A stretch of DNA of 64,000 nucleotides, taken from assembly GCA_937918935.1 (NCBI GenBank), contig CAKZSI010000069.1, positions 1-64,000 of the forward strand. The letters are read 5' to 3'. This DNA comes from an uncultured Chloroflexales bacterium. GTDB taxonomy: Bacteria; Chloroflexota; Chloroflexia; Chloroflexales; Chloroflexaceae. The notes under the pieces were generated by a model. It searched no databases, was not told the DNA's origin, and saw only the letters and a list, made by a program, of their open reading frames with translations. Of this stretch, positions 45,001 to 56,091 are shown piece after piece. Within the stretch, counting starts at the first letter, position 1, and each line of letters starts with the position of its first letter. A program made the position numbers and the translations under genes.

Positions 45001-45309
45001 GGCGAGGCCACGGAAGCTCTCGACCGCCGCCGCGACGTTACCCTGGCGCTGGTAAACCTGGGCGATATAGCCGAGAAAGAAGGGGTTCTGCCGGTCCGCG
45101 GCGCGCAATTCCTCGAAGAGTTGCAGCGCGCGTTCGAGCTTGCCGGAATGAAAGAGGGCCACGGCCGCCGCCGTGCGCGCGTCGGCATCCTGGGGAAACT
45201 CCTGAAGGGCGCGAACCGTGGCGCGCAGCGCCTCGTCCCACTGACCCTGGCGCGCCGCCTCACGGCTCTGCTCCATCGCTCGGTCGAAGATTGCGCGGTT
45301 ACCTGCCAT
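42043..45309 (-). CDS. Large tetratricopeptide-repeat protein
   Basis: A 1,088-residue soluble protein built almost wholly from TPR helices (for example ALRATVRALQEFPQDADART, VLYSLGLIYQERGDHRAAVD, PIHLRMGEVYEREGRPEEAL and YYMLGDMLMRRQEYAQAIQL). An acidic/Pro-rich spacer of about 80 residues near 390-470 splits the array into two superhelices. No enzyme domain, signal peptide or membrane segment is seen. TPR scaffolds hold protein complexes together; the partner is unknown. The gene is convergent with the 16S gene and has no operon partner. Confidence 0.88.
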   Translation of the reverse strand: MAGNRAIFDRAMEQSREAARQGQWDEALRATVRALQEFPQDADARTAAAVALFHSGKLERALQLFEELRAADRQNPFFLGYIAQVYQRQGNVAAAVESFRGLADLHLAQRRPAQAVEALRELLKLRPEDREQRLRLARLYEEMQAHPEAAREHLTLARQSFTDHHLDQAAASAEAALRLDPDSREAKDLIVTLRDAMAREAGLESARGPAALSVPEARPGQHGVTGALRSQQFQVEKLVEQGQKAQEAGDIDGAAALYEQALEAGLQRADVLYSLGLIYQERGDHRAAVDVLARAASDAEYALSAHFALGLSYRELGQLPQAAQEFEQTIALVDLESIGKAESEDLIQMYEYAATTFEEIGDIAHAAALYGALASFLESKRWGRERAVEFKQRSKDLADRNMFAKLREMGTGMLSQPAEPEGPPVEEPPMAESWGKIRPITDFLRDHRPTTTEELTAPGPEPRPEPLLLLESLPEVAPSFAPATPLDTTGLPEDVKGWVELSGKYLDQGLLDAALDACMEVIRLDIDYLPIHLRMGEVYEREGRPEEALAKYQLLIDTFRVRGEPEKAIDVYFRFIELSPDTINARARLAELLRSAGRTDEAVAQSILLANTYVRLGQTNKALEEYRRLVQFAPRDAHVHTQYGLTLLKLERYEAALTEFRKALELGRPDDPVAVARLNLTLALMGDQPEAVWDSFATVLDLLKQQPQEFNSVQAEYRGALLLADAPILHYLLAIIQQHAGQHTSALLELEQAIALLADAVDPLLSPVLVHQAAADSCIALGQAEEALEHLRRAQAAAGPGAPGGASKHAFATPLSRGDLVRRMAEAYAASDDLAGAERALLEAKHLLPYDRAIYTKLADIYFRQGKLTEALAQLNDLATHYEQRQQLDRAIEMLEYAMKLAPNHIAVSSRLARMQLRRGYLEKGLEGLARTAELQRKAGQLKDAVASLQEAAHVYWMLSDHEKARQMYDRIVQIAPNDVDARQWLALMYTLASRRDEAIREKKQIARIFAQQRDYENAIAELHQIIGLDQKDLDAYYMLGDMLMRRQEYAQAIQLYNRMLKLEGVEVERVEALVIAANRMLQQQMQS

Positions 45310-45346
45310 GGCTCTGTTCTTTGCGCGTGGAATGCGATTCTCGAAT

Positions 45347-45444
45347 GGGGAAACCGGGTTTCCCAGGTCTCCCTGGCCTACGGGGATGTCACGCCCCCCA
45401 ACACCAGTTGGATAGTGGGGAGAAGCGGTTTCCCCACGCCCCTG
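45347..45444. repeat. Two repeat copies between argF and the TPR gene
   Basis: Copy one is GGGGAAACCGGGTTTCCCA at 45347-45365. Copy two (45417-45444) has GGGGAGAAGCGGTTTCCCC followed by ACGCCCC. Together they fill most of the gap between the TPR start and the argF stop. Confidence 0.65.
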
Positions 45445-46380
45445 CTACACCCCCAACAACGAAAGAATCAACGCCTTCTGCACGTGCAGACGATTCTCGG
45501 CCTGCTCGAAGACCACCGACTGCGGGCCATCGATCACCTCGGCGGTCACCTCTTCGCCACGATGGGCGGGGAGGCAGTGCATAAACACGGCCCGAGGGGC
45601 GGCCCGGGCCATCAGGGCCGGGTTCACCTGATAGGGGGCGAAACTCGGACGGCGGCGTGCGGTTTCGTGCTCCTGCCCCATCGAAGTCCAGACATCGGTA
45701 TAGACCGCATCTGCGCCGCTGACGGCCTCGGCCGGGGCGGCGCTGATGGCGATGCGAGCGCCGCTGGCGCGGGCAAGGCCCTCGGCGCGTTCGAGGATCT
45801 CCGGGTCGGGCCGGTAATCGGGGGGGCAGGCCACGGCCAGATCCAGCCCGAGGGTCGCCCCCAGCAGCAACAACGAATGGCAGACATTGTTGCCATCGCC
45901 CACATAGGCCAGGCGCAGCCCCTGCAGCGCCCCAAAATGTTCGCGGAGGGTAAGCACATCGGCGAGGGCCTGGCAGGGATGCTCGCGATCCGAGAGGGCA
46001 TTAATCACCGGGACCGAGGCGTAGCGCGCCAGCGTCTCGACCGTGGCGTGCTTGAAGACGCGTGCGGCAATGGCCTGCACCCAGCGGCTGAGGTTTCGCG
46101 CCACATCGGGCACGCTCTCGCGCCCGCCCATATCAATGTCGTTCGCCGAGAGGTACGATCCGTGGCCGCCGAGCTGGGTCATGCCCGCCTCAAAGGCCAC
46201 GCGGGTACGCAAGGATGGCTTTTCAAAGACGAGGGCAAGGGTCTTCCCCTGGAGGGGCAACCCGGCGTGGGCCCCACCGCCGTTGGTGCGAAACTCGGCC
46301 TTGAGCCGGGCAGCGCGATCCAGCAGGGCCTCGGCCTCGGACCGGCTCAGATCGCCCGCAGACAGATAGTGCTGTAACAT
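45445..46380 (-). CDS. argF: Ornithine carbamoyltransferase
   Basis: Arginine biosynthesis enzyme that joins carbamoyl phosphate to ornithine to give citrulline; 311 residues, the usual length. The carbamoyl-phosphate loop is FEKPSLRTRVAFEAG, followed by HPCQALADVLTL. The ornithine-binding and catalytic cysteine motif is FMHCLPAHRGEEV. ATG 46380 (MLQHYLSAGDLS) follows GGGAGCGAGAG. No other arg gene is adjacent. Confidence 0.95.
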   Translation of the reverse strand: MLQHYLSAGDLSRSEAEALLDRAARLKAEFRTNGGGAHAGLPLQGKTLALVFEKPSLRTRVAFEAGMTQLGGHGSYLSANDIDMGGRESVPDVARNLSRWVQAIAARVFKHATVETLARYASVPVINALSDREHPCQALADVLTLREHFGALQGLRLAYVGDGNNVCHSLLLLGATLGLDLAVACPPDYRPDPEILERAEGLARASGARIAISAAPAEAVSGADAVYTDVWTSMGQEHETARRRPSFAPYQVNPALMARAAPRAVFMHCLPAHRGEEVTAEVIDGPQSVVFEQAENRLHVQKALILSLLGV

Positions 46381-46541
46381 CTCTCGCTCCCCGTCACCAT
46401 GGTGCTCAAGCCGCACCGTAGCATGCAGGAATCCATGATAGCAGAGGATTATTACGAGCATTTGGAGGAAGGCCCGCCCGATGCCGATGGAACTTCCGCC
46501 TTCGACGATGGAACTGGAGGGCCAGAGCGCCCAACACGTTT

Positions 46542-46578
46542 GCGCTGGTTCTGGCGGCTATGCTGCCAGAACCAGCGC
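46542..46578. terminator. Perfect hairpin between argF and the helicase-loader gene
   Basis: Arms of 14 bases (46542-46555 and 46565-46578) pair perfectly around a 9-nt loop. It is 65 bases beyond the stop of the leftward loader gene and is its likely terminator, although no T-run is present. The rest of 46381-46642 holds nothing I can assign. Confidence 0.6.
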
Positions 46579-46642
46579 CAAAGCAGAGTCTGGGAATCGC
46601 CCCGAAGACGTCGCATCAGGCCTGGCCCGCCGGGCGCGGCGA

Positions 46643-47497
46643 TCAGGCATTGCCATCGCGGCGACCCATGCGCTGCAAATGGTGCGCCTTTTTCTGTTCA
46701 AAGCGCTGGGCAGTTGGCGTGCGCCGGTAGTCATCGGCGTCAATAATGATGATCTCATCGCACAGATCACGATCGGTCATCCGCGAGAGAATGCGAGGCT
46801 CGATATCTCTGGGTTCGCGATTGCTGGTAATTACCGTGGGCAGGCGGTAGTTGTAGCGGTGATTGAAGATCTGGAAGAGCTTCTCGCGGGCCCACGGGGT
46901 CGCGTTCTCAGTGCCCAGATCATCGAGGATCAGCACCCCGGCGCTGCGTACCTGTTCAAAGCGCTCATCGTAGCCCACCTCGCTGTGGGGGCCAAAAGTG
47001 GAGCGCAGATGATCGAGCAGGTCGGGCACGACGGTGAAGAGCACCTCGTTGTGATTGGCGAGGAGCCGGTTGGCGATGGCGGCAGCCAGATGCGTTTTAC
47101 CGCAGCCATAGCCGCCGAAGAGGATCAGCCAGCCCATGGGATGTTCGGCGAACTTGAGCGCCCGGGCATAGGCCCGCGCCACCCCGCGCACCCCGGCGTC
47201 AAAGTTCTCGAAGGTCTTGTTGAGAAACGGCCCGAGGTTACTCATGGCCCGCAGCATTTCGCCACGCCGCCGGAGGCGCTCGGCCGTGCGGCAACTACAG
47301 GGCCAGAGACGGCCAAAATCGGGGTGGCCGTAGGGCACGTCGGCCACCAGGTATCCGGCGCCCTTGCAGCGCGGGCAGGGCGGATCAGAGATCGGTGTCG
47401 TCGCTGCCGCGCCGGAAGAGATCTCCGAAGGCGCCGCCGGTGTATTTTTCCACATCGATAGGTCGTTCGGCGCGATGCGCCGCATCGTGTCGTCCAT
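46643..47497 (-). CDS. DnaC/DnaI-like helicase loader ATPase
   Basis: AAA+ ATPase of about 284 residues that probably loads the replicative helicase. A four-cysteine zinc site (CPRCKGAGYL, then WPCSCRTAE) precedes the ATPase domain, as in DnaI. Walker A is LFGGYGCGKTHLA, Walker B is VLILDDLGTEN, and sensor 1 is PTVITSNREP. ATG 47497 gives a 113-base overlap with the upstream DnaD-like gene; ATG 47455 would reduce this to 71. The overlap and order suggest the two proteins act together in primosome assembly. Confidence 0.88.
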   Translation of the reverse strand: MDDTMRRIAPNDLSMWKNTPAAPSEISSGAAATTPISDPPCPRCKGAGYLVADVPYGHPDFGRLWPCSCRTAERLRRRGEMLRAMSNLGPFLNKTFENFDAGVRGVARAYARALKFAEHPMGWLILFGGYGCGKTHLAAAIANRLLANHNEVLFTVVPDLLDHLRSTFGPHSEVGYDERFEQVRSAGVLILDDLGTENATPWAREKLFQIFNHRYNYRLPTVITSNREPRDIEPRILSRMTDRDLCDEIIIIDADDYRRTPTAQRFEQKKAHHLQRMGRRDGNA

Positions 47498-48098
47498 GGG
47501 CCGCCCACCTCTCAAGGACCTTACGAATATAGCGCCAGGAACGGGCATTGGCGCGCACGGCCTCACGCATGGCCTCTTCGATCCATTCGCGGGGGTAGCG
47601 TTCTTCGGCCTCGCGCAGTTCATCAACCAGCATCGGGGTGATCAGGCCGATGTTCTGTTCGTACAGGCCGAGGAGCGAGGGCCGCTGCATCGGCGCCTCG
47701 GTGGCCGGGGCGAGCGCGACCTGCGCCCGGGCCAGGCGCTCGACCCAGGCCCGGTTGGCGGCGGTGTGCACCAGGTACCAGTTGCCCACACGACCATCGG
47801 CAGGCAGGGCCACGTGTAGCAGCGTTCCCCGCCGAACGGCGGCCTCCAACCCCTCGGCCAGCAGATCTTCAAACGGGCGCAGCTTCGAGACCGAACGCAA
47901 CGAGCGGCGCAGCAGTCGATCGGCCAGCAACTCCTCCCAACTCAAACGACGGGGTGTGACCCGCTGCCGGCTCAGACGGTAAAAGATGTGCAGGGTCACT
48001 TTCAGCTCGCTGGGGAGGGTGATCGCGGGAAGCACCTCGCTGAACAACTCCGGCGGCAGACCCACAAGCGTGTCGGTTGAGAAGCCGGTGAACCCCAT
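47385..48098 (-). CDS. DnaD-domain primosome protein
   Basis: A 237-residue protein resembling DnaD/DnaB-type primosome components of Gram-positive bacteria. The N-terminal half is winged-helix-like (LPSELKVTLHIFYRLSRQ). The second half carries a DnaD-type domain: YEQNIGLITPMLVDELREAE, then WIEEAMREAVRANARSWRYI. GGAGGAGG precedes ATG 48098. With the overlapping DnaI-like gene it makes a helicase-loading pair. A divergent promoter for the MFS gene lies upstream. Confidence 0.85.
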   Translation of the reverse strand: MGFTGFSTDTLVGLPPELFSEVLPAITLPSELKVTLHIFYRLSRQRVTPRRLSWEELLADRLLRRSLRSVSKLRPFEDLLAEGLEAAVRRGTLLHVALPADGRVGNWYLVHTAANRAWVERLARAQVALAPATEAPMQRPSLLGLYEQNIGLITPMLVDELREAEERYPREWIEEAMREAVRANARSWRYIRKVLERWAAHGRHDAAHRAERPIDVEKYTGGAFGDLFRRGSDDTDL

Positions 48099-48187
48099 GG
48101 GCCTCCTCCGCACCCGTTCACTCCTGCCCGCTATGTTACCACATCCTCGCGGCAAAAGCAGCCAGCAGACAAAATCTGTGCAAAGGG

Positions 48188-48216
48188 TTGACAAAGCCAT
48201 TTCATCGTGGTATCCT
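48188..48216 (+). promoter_or_regulatory. Promoter of the MFS exporter gene
   Basis: -35 TTGACA (48188-48193), 17-base spacer, -10 TATCCT (48211-48216). Directly downstream, GGAAATATTCC (48223-48233) is a near-palindrome that could be a repressor site; that role is speculative. Confidence 0.65.
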
Positions 48217-48260
48217 TCACAGGGAAATATTCCTATAGGCAAAGTACCGGGAGAGAGACC

Positions 48261-49544
48261 TTGAAATCCAATCGTGCCTCACTGACGTTTATTTTTCTGA
48301 CCGTCTTCATCGATCTGCTGGGCGTTGGCATTGTCCTGCCACTGCTTCCATTTTATGTTAAGCTGATCGAGGAAACGGGCACGCCCTGGCTGGCGGCGAA
48401 TCACGCGCTCATCGTCGGGGCGCTGACGGCCTCCTATTCGCTGTTCCAGTTCCTCTTCGCGCCAATCCTGGGTGGCCTGTCGGACCGCTTCGGGCGCCGT
48501 CCAGTGCTGCTGCTGAGCCTGCTCGGCGCGGCCTTCTCCTACGTCCTCTTCGGCCTGGCCGATAGCCTGCGCGGCTTTGGGGCCGAGGCCGTGCTGGCTG
48601 TGCTCTTTGTCTCGCGGATCATCGCCGGGATCACCGGCGGGAGCATCAGCGCCGCGCAGGCCTACATCGCCGACGTGACACCTCCAGAGGAGCGTGCCCG
48701 CGGCATGGGTCTGATCGGCGCCGCCTTCGGGTTGGGTTTCATGCTCGGACCGGCTATGGGCGGTCTGCTCAGCCTGGTTAGCCTGAGCACCCCGGCCTTC
48801 GTCGCTGCGGCCCTGGTGTTTGCCAGCGTGGTCTTTGGCTACTTCCGGCTGCCCGAGTCGCTTCCCGTCGAGCAGCGCGCGCAGCAGTTACAGAGCATCA
48901 ATCCGTTCAAGCGTTTGTACGCTGTGATTGGCCTGGAGGCGATCCGTCCCCTTCTGCTAGGGATGGTGATGCTTAACTTCGCCTTCGCCGGGCTGCAGAG
49001 CAATTTCGCCGTGTTCGCTAACACGCGCTTCGGCTTCGGCCCGACCGACATTGCCTTCGTCTTTGCCTTTATCGGCCTGGTGGCGGTGGTGATGCAGGGC
49101 TTCCTGATCCGCAGGCTGGCCCCGAGGTTTGGTGAGGCGCGCCTGGCGGTCAGTGGCCTGACACTTATGGCCCTGGCCTTCGGGATGATCGCCTTCGTCC
49201 CCGCCGGCTGGATGCTCTACCCGGCCACCGCGGTCCTGGCTATTGGCAGTGGTATGGCCACACCCAGCCTGACCAGCCTGATCTCGCGGCGCGTCTCGCC
49301 GCAGGCCCAGGGATCGGCCCTGGGGGGGGTGCAATCGCTCAACAGCCTGATGATGGTGGTTGGTCCCCTGTTCGCTGGCGCCATGTTCGACGCCTTCGGG
49401 CCGGTGGCGCCTTACCTGTCGGGGCTACTGGTGGTGACCGGCGCCGCCGGGGTGTTGACGCTGGGCCTGTGGCCCGTTCTGGGTCAGGGCGTGCCGGTCG
49501 AGCAGGGCGCGCCGGTCGAGGCCGAGCGTGTCGCTGCGCAATAA
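48261..49544 (+). CDS. MFS exporter of the TetA-like group
   Basis: Twelve-helix drug/proton antiporter of 427 residues. Motif A of the superfamily is clear (GGLSDRFGRRPVLLLSLLGA), and antiporter motif C-like glycines are seen in IGAAFGLGFMLGPAMGG. The opening FLTVFIDLLGVGIVLPLLPF is typical of TetA-like proteins. The start is TTG 48261 behind GGGAGAGAGA; no better ATG exists near the first helix. The substrate cannot be read from sequence. A promoter and possible operator precede it. Confidence 0.88.
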   Translation: MKSNRASLTFIFLTVFIDLLGVGIVLPLLPFYVKLIEETGTPWLAANHALIVGALTASYSLFQFLFAPILGGLSDRFGRRPVLLLSLLGAAFSYVLFGLADSLRGFGAEAVLAVLFVSRIIAGITGGSISAAQAYIADVTPPEERARGMGLIGAAFGLGFMLGPAMGGLLSLVSLSTPAFVAAALVFASVVFGYFRLPESLPVEQRAQQLQSINPFKRLYAVIGLEAIRPLLLGMVMLNFAFAGLQSNFAVFANTRFGFGPTDIAFVFAFIGLVAVVMQGFLIRRLAPRFGEARLAVSGLTLMALAFGMIAFVPAGWMLYPATAVLAIGSGMATPSLTSLISRRVSPQAQGSALGGVQSLNSLMMVVGPLFAGAMFDAFGPVAPYLSGLLVVTGAAGVLTLGLWPVLGQGVPVEQGAPVEAERVAAQ

Positions 49545-49574
49545 GCTACGGGCGCCACTGCCTGAACCGGTAAA

Positions 49575-49615
49575 GGGGTAGGGAGAGAAATATTGTTTCT
49601 CTCTCTACCCCTATC
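49575..49615 (+). terminator. Terminator of the MFS gene
   Basis: Arms of 16 bases (49575-49590 and 49596-49611) pair with one mismatch around a 5-nt loop. The stem contains a purine run facing a pyrimidine run. Confidence 0.7.
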
Positions 49616-50043
49616 CGTATCTTGCGATTACAATACGCCGTGGGGGCTGCGAAACCCGCTTTTTCCGCCTCCAACCGGCGTCGCGGCCGCCGCCCTCTCG
49701 CGGACAGGGGCACGGGGGACCCTCTCAGATGGAGGTGTTTCGAGCGCGAAGGGGTTTTCGGCATTCCAATGCGCTTCCGATCCTCACCCCCGTGCCCCCC
49801 TCTCCCTGAGCGGGCGGGGGGAGCTGGGCGTCCCAATGCCCCAGATGGTGAATGTGACGCGAGGATGCAGGAAAACCCTATACCTGAGAGCGCAGTGAAC
49901 CCCGGTTTCCCCGCATTCTTCCAACCTGCACCGGGCAGCCGGACGGCCTCCGATGGTCAACGGGCAGTTCCCAGAAGAGCTTTGTCCTCCCGGACCCTCG
50001 GCTGGGGGCCGATTCTCACATCAGAAACCAGGGAGATGCAACC
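49616..50043. other. Intergenic region with a long-range inverted repeat
   Basis: No gene is supported in these 428 bases. A 12-base inverted repeat, GGGGCACGGGGG (49707-49718) and CCCCCGTGCCCC (49787-49798), spans 92 bases. A partial dispersed-repeat core (GAAACCCGCTTTTTCC) lies near 49650 and another (AACCCCGGTTTCCCC) near 49898. Confidence 0.5.
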
Positions 50044-51288
50044 ATGCCAACCCCGATTCCTCAGGCGGAGCTTGCGCGCTACGCGGACGTGATTGTTCAG
50101 GTGGGGTTGAACCTCCAGCCCGGCCAGCGGCTGATTATCCGTGCCGATCTGGCTACGGCCGACCTGGTGCGGGCCGTGGCGCGGCGGGCCTACCAGGCCG
50201 GGGCGCGCCTGGTGGACGTGACCTGGAGCGATGAGCAACTGGCGCTGATCCGCGTCCAGAGCGCAGCGCGCGACACCCTGAGCGAAGCGGTGACATGGAT
50301 CCCGCAGGTTTCGGCCGAGTATATGCGCGCGGGTGACGTTCGGCTGGCTATAACCTCGGAGACGCCTACACTGATGATCGATCAGGACCCGAAGGCGGTG
50401 AGCGCCATGAAGCGCGCCGAGGCACAGGCGGCGCAAGAGTTGTTCGCCCTGCTGCAACGCAACGCCTCCGTCTGGACGGTAGTGGCCTACCCCTCGCCAG
50501 GCTGGGCGGCCCACGTCCTGCCCAACCTGCCCCCGGAGGAGCAGGTGAGCGAACTGTGGCGGGCCATTGCCAGCATCTGCCGGCTGCACGCCGATGATCC
50601 CGTGGCGACCTGGAAAGCGCACGTCGCCGATCTGGAGGCCCGGGGCGCCTACCTCACCGCGCGGGCCTACAGCGCGCTCCATTTCCGCGCCCCCGGAACC
50701 GACCTGCGCGTCGGTCTGGCGCCGGGCCATATCTGGGCGGGCGGCGGCGCTATCAGCGAGCGCGGCCAAGCCTTCGTGCCCAACCTGCCGACCGAGGAAG
50801 TCTTCACCCTGCCGCACCGTGAGCGTGTAGAGGGTATGGTGCGGTCGAGCCGGCCCCTGGTCTACGGGGGGAACGTGATCAGCGACTTCAGCCTGACATT
50901 CAAAGACGGACGTGTTCTACAGGCAACGGCAGCGCAGGGAGAGGAAGTGCTGCGACGACTGCTGGCCACCGACGAGGGCGCCGCCTATCTGGGCGAAGTG
51001 GCCCTGGCGCCAGGCAGTTCGCCCGTCGGGCAGACCGGGCTACTGTTCGCCAACACCCTCTACGACGAAAACGCCTCCAGCCACCTCGCCCTCGGCGGGG
51101 GCTACCGCTTCTGTCTCTCGGGCGGCAATAGCATGTCGGCGGAAGAGTTTCGGGCGGCAGGAGGCAACCTCAGCGTGATCCACGAAGATTTCATGATCGG
51201 CTCGTCGGCGATGGACGTGGATGGCATCACCGCAACCGGCGGCGCCGAGCCGGTTATGCGCGGGGGCGAGTGGGCCTTTCGTGTGTAG
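50044..51288 (+). CDS. Aminopeptidase, M29 family
   Basis: Cytoplasmic metallo-aminopeptidase of the thermophilic M29 family (AmpS, aminopeptidase T), 414 residues. Family signatures include the N-terminal YADVIVQVGLNLQPGQRLII, the metal-site region FVPNLPTEEVFTLPHRERVEG and YDENASSHLALGGGY, and near the end IHEDFMIGSSAMDVDG. These supply the Glu, His, Tyr and Asp ligands for two metal ions. It recycles peptides in protein turnover. Stands alone. Confidence 0.93.
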   Translation: MPTPIPQAELARYADVIVQVGLNLQPGQRLIIRADLATADLVRAVARRAYQAGARLVDVTWSDEQLALIRVQSAARDTLSEAVTWIPQVSAEYMRAGDVRLAITSETPTLMIDQDPKAVSAMKRAEAQAAQELFALLQRNASVWTVVAYPSPGWAAHVLPNLPPEEQVSELWRAIASICRLHADDPVATWKAHVADLEARGAYLTARAYSALHFRAPGTDLRVGLAPGHIWAGGGAISERGQAFVPNLPTEEVFTLPHRERVEGMVRSSRPLVYGGNVISDFSLTFKDGRVLQATAAQGEEVLRRLLATDEGAAYLGEVALAPGSSPVGQTGLLFANTLYDENASSHLALGGGYRFCLSGGNSMSAEEFRAAGGNLSVIHEDFMIGSSAMDVDGITATGGAEPVMRGGEWAFRV

Positions 51289-51313
51289 ATCCTCCCATAA
51301 CCGGTTGGCAGGG

Positions 51314-51485
51314 CATGGAGCAAACTGATTTCCCTATGCCCTGCCCACGCTGGAGTGCGTATGGGGCAAGTGGTTTCCCGCCTGCCCGCGCTGGAGGGAA
51401 CGTGGGGCAAGCGGTTTTCGCCACGCCCCCGCCCGCGCTGGAATGAGGGTGGGAAAACCGGGTTTCCCCACGCCCCCGCCCGCGG
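51314..51485. repeat. Short tandem array of the dispersed repeat
   Basis: Four units of about 36-48 bases (starting at 51314, 51362, 51403 and 51450) each carry a CAA/AAA-x-TGGTTT or CGGGTTT core followed by CCTGCCCGCGCTGGA or CCCCCGCCCGCG. The last unit is a clean copy (GGGAAAACCGGGTTTCCCC). It shows that this repeat can also expand in tandem. It ends 84 bases before the kinase gene. Confidence 0.7.
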
Positions 51486-51568
51486 AGAGGAGAACCGGCA
51501 AGGAGGGCGCATCACGCGGCGGATCGCGGCGGTACAACAGAGGAAGACTGCATGACTCGAGGACGACG

Positions 51569-52546
51569 ATGCCGCACGACCTTCCGCCCCTCCGGCCCGG
51601 ACACCGAATCAACGAGTTTGTGATTCTCCGGCCCATCGCCGCAGGCGGCACGAGCACGCTGTACCTGGCGCGACCGGCGGGCCGCGGCGATCTGCGAGAA
51701 CATGCCGCCCGGCTGCCGGGGCGCCTCTGCCCCCGTTGTGGCGGCGCTGGATTGGCCGCCCTCAAACTTGCCCATCCCGGCTACCAGGCCAACCTGCACG
51801 ACGAACACGACTTCCTCTCTCGCCCAGAGTTGCGGCACCCGCACCTGGTGGAGCTTTACAGCCGCCGGCGCCCCGACGAGCCTGGCCCGCGCGACCTGGG
51901 CCTGGCACACCTGCCCGAGGGTAAGGCCGGCGACGGCTATACCGTACCCTACCTCGCTCTGGCCTTCGAGCCGGGGCCGACCCTGGCCCATCTGCTGCGC
52001 CAGCGGCGCGGCTGGCCGCTCGACCCAACCCTGGCGGCGCACATCGCCCATCAGATCGCCCAGGCCCTGCGTCACTTGCACGGCCACGACCTGGTCCATC
52101 ACGATGTCAAGCCCGGGAACATCATCCTGCGCCCCACGCGGGGTATCGCCGACGTTGCATTGATCGATCTGGGTGCGGCGGAGTCGTTGCGCGCCCCGCG
52201 CCAGCGGAGCATCTATGGCACCCGACACTACCTGCCGCCTGAAAGGTTAAGCGGCGGCGGCCTGGAAACGCTCACCCCGCACGTTGACGTGTACGGGCTG
52301 GGGCGCGCACTGCAGGAAATGCTGACCGGCGCCCTGGAAGACGAGGACGGCGCCGCTGAGCGCGGCGCCAGAACACCGTGGACGGGTCGCCCGACCATCT
52401 CCGCCGAACTCGTCCACCTGGTGCGCGACGCCACCGCGCAATGCCTGGCAGAACGCCGGCGCCGCGTGCCGTCGATGCATACGTTCATCGAGCGCCTGGA
52501 AGCGACGCCGGAGTTCCGACGAGCGCTGGCGCCCGCGCGAAGGTGA
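51569..52546 (+). CDS. Serine/threonine protein kinase
   Basis: A 325-residue soluble kinase. The Gly-rich loop is in PIAAGGTSTLYLA; a CPRC insertion (LCPRCGGAG) precedes the lysine in AALKLAHPG. The catalytic loop is HHDVKPGN (Asp179) with His for the usual Arg, and DFG is DLG (Asp200). GTRHYLPPE is the activation-segment end. Both aspartates and the lysine are intact, so it is predicted active. There is no membrane segment or sensor domain, unlike most bacterial kinases. ATG 51569 follows GAGGACG. Confidence 0.85.
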   Translation: MPHDLPPLRPGHRINEFVILRPIAAGGTSTLYLARPAGRGDLREHAARLPGRLCPRCGGAGLAALKLAHPGYQANLHDEHDFLSRPELRHPHLVELYSRRRPDEPGPRDLGLAHLPEGKAGDGYTVPYLALAFEPGPTLAHLLRQRRGWPLDPTLAAHIAHQIAQALRHLHGHDLVHHDVKPGNIILRPTRGIADVALIDLGAAESLRAPRQRSIYGTRHYLPPERLSGGGLETLTPHVDVYGLGRALQEMLTGALEDEDGAAERGARTPWTGRPTISAELVHLVRDATAQCLAERRRRVPSMHTFIERLEATPEFRRALAPARR

Positions 52547-52738
52547 CCGGGCCGCAGGATCAGCTCCAGGTTGCCATCGCTGGCAGGATCAAGGAGTCGT
52601 GGGGACGCCATGCTTACCGCAGAGGGGGCGGAGAAGGGGTTTTGTGAAACCCTCTCCCTGCCCTCTGATGTGGTGCGGTTGCACCGTACCCCCGGGCTTG
52701 CCCCAAAGACTCTGCAACCCCCGGCAAGTCCCCACACA
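52547..52738. other. Repeat-containing spacer upstream of uvrA
   Basis: No gene is seen. The stretch 52621-52720 holds diverged members of the palindromic repeat (GAAGGGGTTTTGTGAAACCCTCTCC region and GGGCTTGCCCC). Confidence 0.45.
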
Positions 52739-52767
52739 TTGTTGGCCTCCCCGATCGGTGGTATACT
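52739..52767 (+). promoter_or_regulatory. uvrA promoter
   Basis: -35 TTGTTG (52739-52744), 17-base spacer, -10 TATACT (52762-52767), 80 bases before the uvrA start. No LexA-type palindrome was recognised over it. Confidence 0.6.
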
Positions 52768-52847
52768 ACTCGCACGGTCGTTCAACTCCAGCGCCGCCGC
52801 GACCCCAGGCGGCGCTTTCGTCTGCGCGGCAGGGGTGGAAATAGCCT

Positions 52848-55916
<3,069 letters not shown>

Positions 55917-55997
55917 ACGCCTTTTCGGATACCCGGGGTATCCGATTTCTTGCGGGGAGGGCCGCGCCCTTCCGCATCCTCCCCGCAGGCAGGGGGG

Positions 55998-56020
55998 TGG
56001 CGAAACCGGGTTTCCCCACG
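55998..56020. repeat. Intergenic palindromic repeat copy
   Basis: GAAACCGGGTTTCCCC with the ACGCTCC tail, in the 175-base gap between uvrA and the metal ATPase gene. The flanks contain related GC-rich inverted segments. Confidence 0.6.
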
Positions 56021-56091
56021 CTCCGCCAACCGGGCGCGGAACGCCGGTTCCGGCAAGGGCCGCCCCCTCCCGGACCCTTGCGTTTGAGCAC

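Noticed and set aside
51314-51485. CRISPR array
   Set aside because: Unit lengths vary, copies are diverged, there are no unique spacers of constant size and no cas genes nearby.
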